53,839 bases of DNA from Rhizobiaceae bacterium. Lineage in GTDB: Bacteria; Pseudomonadota; Alphaproteobacteria; Rhizobiales; Rhizobiaceae. The stretch is from contig JAIXTO010000183.1 of NCBI GenBank assembly GCA_027483885.1, forward strand, positions 1 through 53,839, written 5' to 3'. A program made the translations under genes and the position numbers. Each line of letters opens with the position of its first letter. Position 1 is the first letter of the stretch. Shown here one piece after another: positions 52,005-53,839 of this stretch. The notes beneath the pieces were generated by a model, which ran no database searches, was not told the origin of the DNA, and saw nothing but the letters and a program-made list of their open reading frames with translations.

Positions 52005-53306
52005 TCAGAGACGCTTGAACGCGTCGAGAGACGCCTTGAAGGCCTCATCGACCGCTGCGTCCGTCGGCTGGCTGCCGGTCAGTACCTTGCCCATCATGAT
52101 CTGGATCTGGTTGGAGATTTCCGGATAGACGGGTGCGCCCGGACGGGCCTGTCCCACCTTCAGCGCCTCGGCGAACGCCTTGTTTTCCGGCGTCGAGAAC
52201 ACAGGATATTTGTCATAGAGGTCGGCGCGCGTCGGCAGCTGCTGCTGCAACTCGTTGGCCGGCCCCATGTAGATCTCGCGCGCCAGATTGGCGCACATTT
52301 CCACTTTGGCCGGATCCTTGGCGAAGGAGGCGACCGTCCAGCCGCCGGTGCCGGTGGAGCGCTGGTCCTTCGTCGGGCCGGGCAGGGGCGAGAAGGTCCA
52401 GTTGGCAAGGTCTTCCGGTTCCAGCGTGGTCTTCAGCTGTGACATCTGCCAGTTACCGCCGACGAAAAGCGCCGTCGTGCCGGCTGCGGCTGCTGCGTTG
52501 AAATCGTCGTAATTGCCGATGGTGGCGACGCGCTTGGGGGCTGCACCCGATTCCACCAGGTCGCGGTAGTAGTTGACCGCCTTCACAAACTTGGCGCGGT
52601 CTTCTCCCTCGCCGAAGATCGGCTTTCCGGCATCGTCCACCAGCTTGCCGCCCTGGCCCCAGAAATTCGCCAGCCAGTCGAACGTGGTGCCTTCGTAGCG
52701 GCTGCCGTTGAAGAGAATGCCTTCCATGCCCTGGTCAACCGAGGCAAGCGCTGCCTTCTTCGTCTCGTCCCAGGTCTGCGGCGCATCGGGGATGATCGCC
52801 TTGTTGCGATAGAGGACGCGAAGGTCCGTCGACCACCACCAGGCATAGATCTTGCCATCCGTACCGGTCACGCCGTCGCGGATGAAGGGGAAAAGCTGGT
52901 CGATTTCTTCCTTCTTGAAATAGGGCGAGAAAGAAGAGAGCACGCCGGCCTTCTTGAACAGCGGCAGCACGAAGGAATCGACGGCGGCGCAATCGGGCGC
53001 ATTGCCGGACTTCGACTGTTCGAGCATGCGCGCCTGCTCTTGCCCGATATCACCGGACATCATCTGCAGCTCGATCTTCCATCCGGGATGGCGGGCAACG
53101 AACTCGTTGAACAGCTTGCCATAACCTTCGGCAAGGGCGGGTTCGTTGTTGCGCGGACCGTCTGTCGTCATGCGGAAGGTCAGCGTCTGCTTGGCGTCGG
53201 CCGGACCGACGCTATCGCCGGTAATCGTGTTTTGCGCCATCGCCGGAAGGGCGGTGGAAACGGCAAGCGCGCAGATGAGCGCGCGGAAAGGCGTTGTGCG
53301 TGTCAT
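52005..53306 (-). CDS. Carbohydrate ABC transporter substrate-binding protein
   Basis: A 433-residue family 1 receptor, first gene of the leftward mannoside operon. Start ATG 53304-53306 follows GGAGGG. Residues 1-29 form a Sec signal (ALICALAVSTALPAMAQ). Features of sugar receptors include GKLFNEFVARHPGWKIELQ, AWWWSTDLRVLYRNKA and the VGGNWQMSQL segment. The cargo is presumably a manno-oligosaccharide or mannoside, judged from the alpha-mannosidase in the same operon. Confidence 0.94.
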   Translation of the reverse strand: MTRTTPFRALICALAVSTALPAMAQNTITGDSVGPADAKQTLTFRMTTDGPRNNEPALAEGYGKLFNEFVARHPGWKIELQMMSGDIGQEQARMLEQSKSGNAPDCAAVDSFVLPLFKKAGVLSSFSPYFKKEEIDQLFPFIRDGVTGTDGKIYAWWWSTDLRVLYRNKAIIPDAPQTWDETKKAALASVDQGMEGILFNGSRYEGTTFDWLANFWGQGGKLVDDAGKPIFGEGEDRAKFVKAVNYYRDLVESGAAPKRVATIGNYDDFNAAAAAGTTALFVGGNWQMSQLKTTLEPEDLANWTFSPLPGPTKDQRSTGTGGWTVASFAKDPAKVEMCANLAREIYMGPANELQQQLPTRADLYDKYPVFSTPENKAFAEALKVGQARPGAPVYPEISNQIQIMMGKVLTGSQPTDAAVDEAFKASLDAFKRL

Positions 53307-53483
53307 GTGGTTCCCTCCCAAGGAATGCGCCGGGTGCGCGGCGCTTGTGCATGTTCAGCCAGCCGAAAAGGGCGGCCTTCCAAGCCGCGTCGCCTTTCCC
53401 TCCGGTCTTTCGCGGCCGTGCGCTGTCTCCTCAACAACGTGCTTTCCAGGCCGTCGAAAATAGATTAAATCACTTTTGTTTTG

Positions 53484-53489
53484 TGTCAA
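53484..53489 (-). promoter_or_regulatory. -35-like TTGACA in the divergent mannoside promoter region
   Basis: On the minus strand TTGACA is followed by an AT-rich stretch with TAATCT 16 bases further; this -10 is weak. The 202-base gap 53307-53508 also has TTTTGTTTTGTG, a possible ROK or activator contact. Otherwise nothing is recognised in the gap. Confidence 0.35.
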
Positions 53490-53508
53490 GCACGCTCGGG
53501 AGGAAATG

Positions 53509-53839
53509 ATGGCACAGGTCGAAATCACCAATCTGCGCAAAAGTTACGGTGCGCTGGAGGTCATCCACGGCGTGGACGTTCACATCGAGGACGGCGAGTT
53601 CGTGGCGCTTGTGGGGCCATCGGGCTGCGGGAAATCCACGCTGCTGCGCATGATTGCAGGCCTTGAATCGATCACCGGCGGCGAGATCGCCGTGGATGGC
53701 CGCATGATCAATGATCTTGCGCCGCGCGACCGCGACATTGCCATGGTCTTCCAGAACTACGCGCTTTACCCGCACATGACAGTGGCCGAGAACATGGGCT
53801 TCGGCCTGAAGATGACCGGCCACCCGAGGTTCGAGATCG
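53509..53839 (+). CDS. MalK/UgpC-type sugar ABC transporter ATPase (N-terminal part)
   Basis: Only the first 110 residues are in the window; the gene continues past the right edge. Walker A is [17 protein letters not shown] and the Q-loop is [14 protein letters not shown]. The ATG at 53509 is five bases after GGAGG; the adjacent ATG at 53506 is too close. It is divergent from the receptor/permease/mannosidase operon and is the natural ATPase for it, since that operon encodes none of its own. Confidence 0.92.
   Translation, partial: MAQVEITNLRKSYGALEVIHGVDVHIEDGEFVALVGPSGCGKSTLLRMIAGLESITGGEIAVDGRMINDLAPRDRDIAMVFQNYALYPHMTVAENMGFGLKMTGHPRFEI

Noticed and set aside
1..53839. Insertion sequences, integrases, tRNA genes, CRISPR arrays or plasmid replication genes
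   Set aside because: I saw no transposase, recombinase or Rep protein, no regular spaced repeats and no tRNA-like cloverleaf that I could support.

Overview
The window looks like a catabolic, accessory-type stretch of a Rhizobiales genome (Rhizobium/Agrobacterium-like alphaproteobacterium). It is GC-rich and densely packed, with overlapping ATGA/TGATG gene junctions. It carries four complete ABC importers plus the start of a divergent sugar ATPase gene, and seven transcription factors (MocR, two GntR/FCD, LysR, two ROK-like and adjacent control sites). I see no rRNA, tRNA, transposase, CRISPR or core housekeeping genes. The taxonomic call is inference from gene content and style, not from a marker gene.

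Layout. (1) 1-1270, minus: the first two genes of a Nit1C nitrilase cluster (Sll0783/MSMEG_0572-family protein and nitrilase, the latter cut by the window edge), behind a consensus sigma-54 promoter. A MocR-type regulator (1611-3014) is divergent, and the gap between holds a family of AGTCAAT repeats. (2) 3120-8061, minus: M20 amidohydrolase, polar amino-acid ABC importer and GntR/FCD regulator, with a divergent Cys/Met-metabolism PLP enzyme (8167-9291). (3) 9350-18110: a GntR/FCD regulator with an AcuI-type reductase (minus), divergent from a plus-strand run of FAD-linked 2-hydroxyacid dehydrogenase, fused indolepyruvate ferredoxin oxidoreductase, enoyl-CoA hydratase and 2-oxoglutarate/Fe(II)-type oxygenase. 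This would suit oxidation of an aryl or branched 2-hydroxy/2-oxo acid. (4) 18183-22019: a polyamine/opine-type ABC importer.

(5) 22128-44415 is the most interesting part: a purine-centred divergon. Leftward from about 29.5 kb run a BMP-family nucleoside/purine importer, a Rieske-less oxygenase catalytic subunit and guanine deaminase. Rightward run a possible leader peptide, a small acylphosphatase-like protein, a stand-alone Rieske [2Fe-2S] protein, a GST-like protein, adenine deaminase, a LysR regulator, a split ThDP decarboxylase, a GMC oxidoreductase, an amidohydrolase (deaminase), a second Rieske-less catalytic subunit, a xanthine-dehydrogenase-type molybdoenzyme and an aldehyde dehydrogenase. 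Catalytic subunits without a Rieske centre, a Rieske centre supplied in trans, and a GST-like partner recall the NdmC/NdmD/NdmE purine N7-demethylase. I propose a split Rieske N-dealkylase for N- (or C-) substituted purines, with deaminases and an XDH-like enzyme handling the core. A shared two-part promoter signature next to two of its transcription units suggests LysR control.

(6) 44694-53839: a ROK-like regulator, then an alpha-mannoside locus (ROK repressor, GH38 alpha-mannosidase, two permeases, sugar-binding protein on minus; MalK-type ATPase divergent and cut by the right edge).
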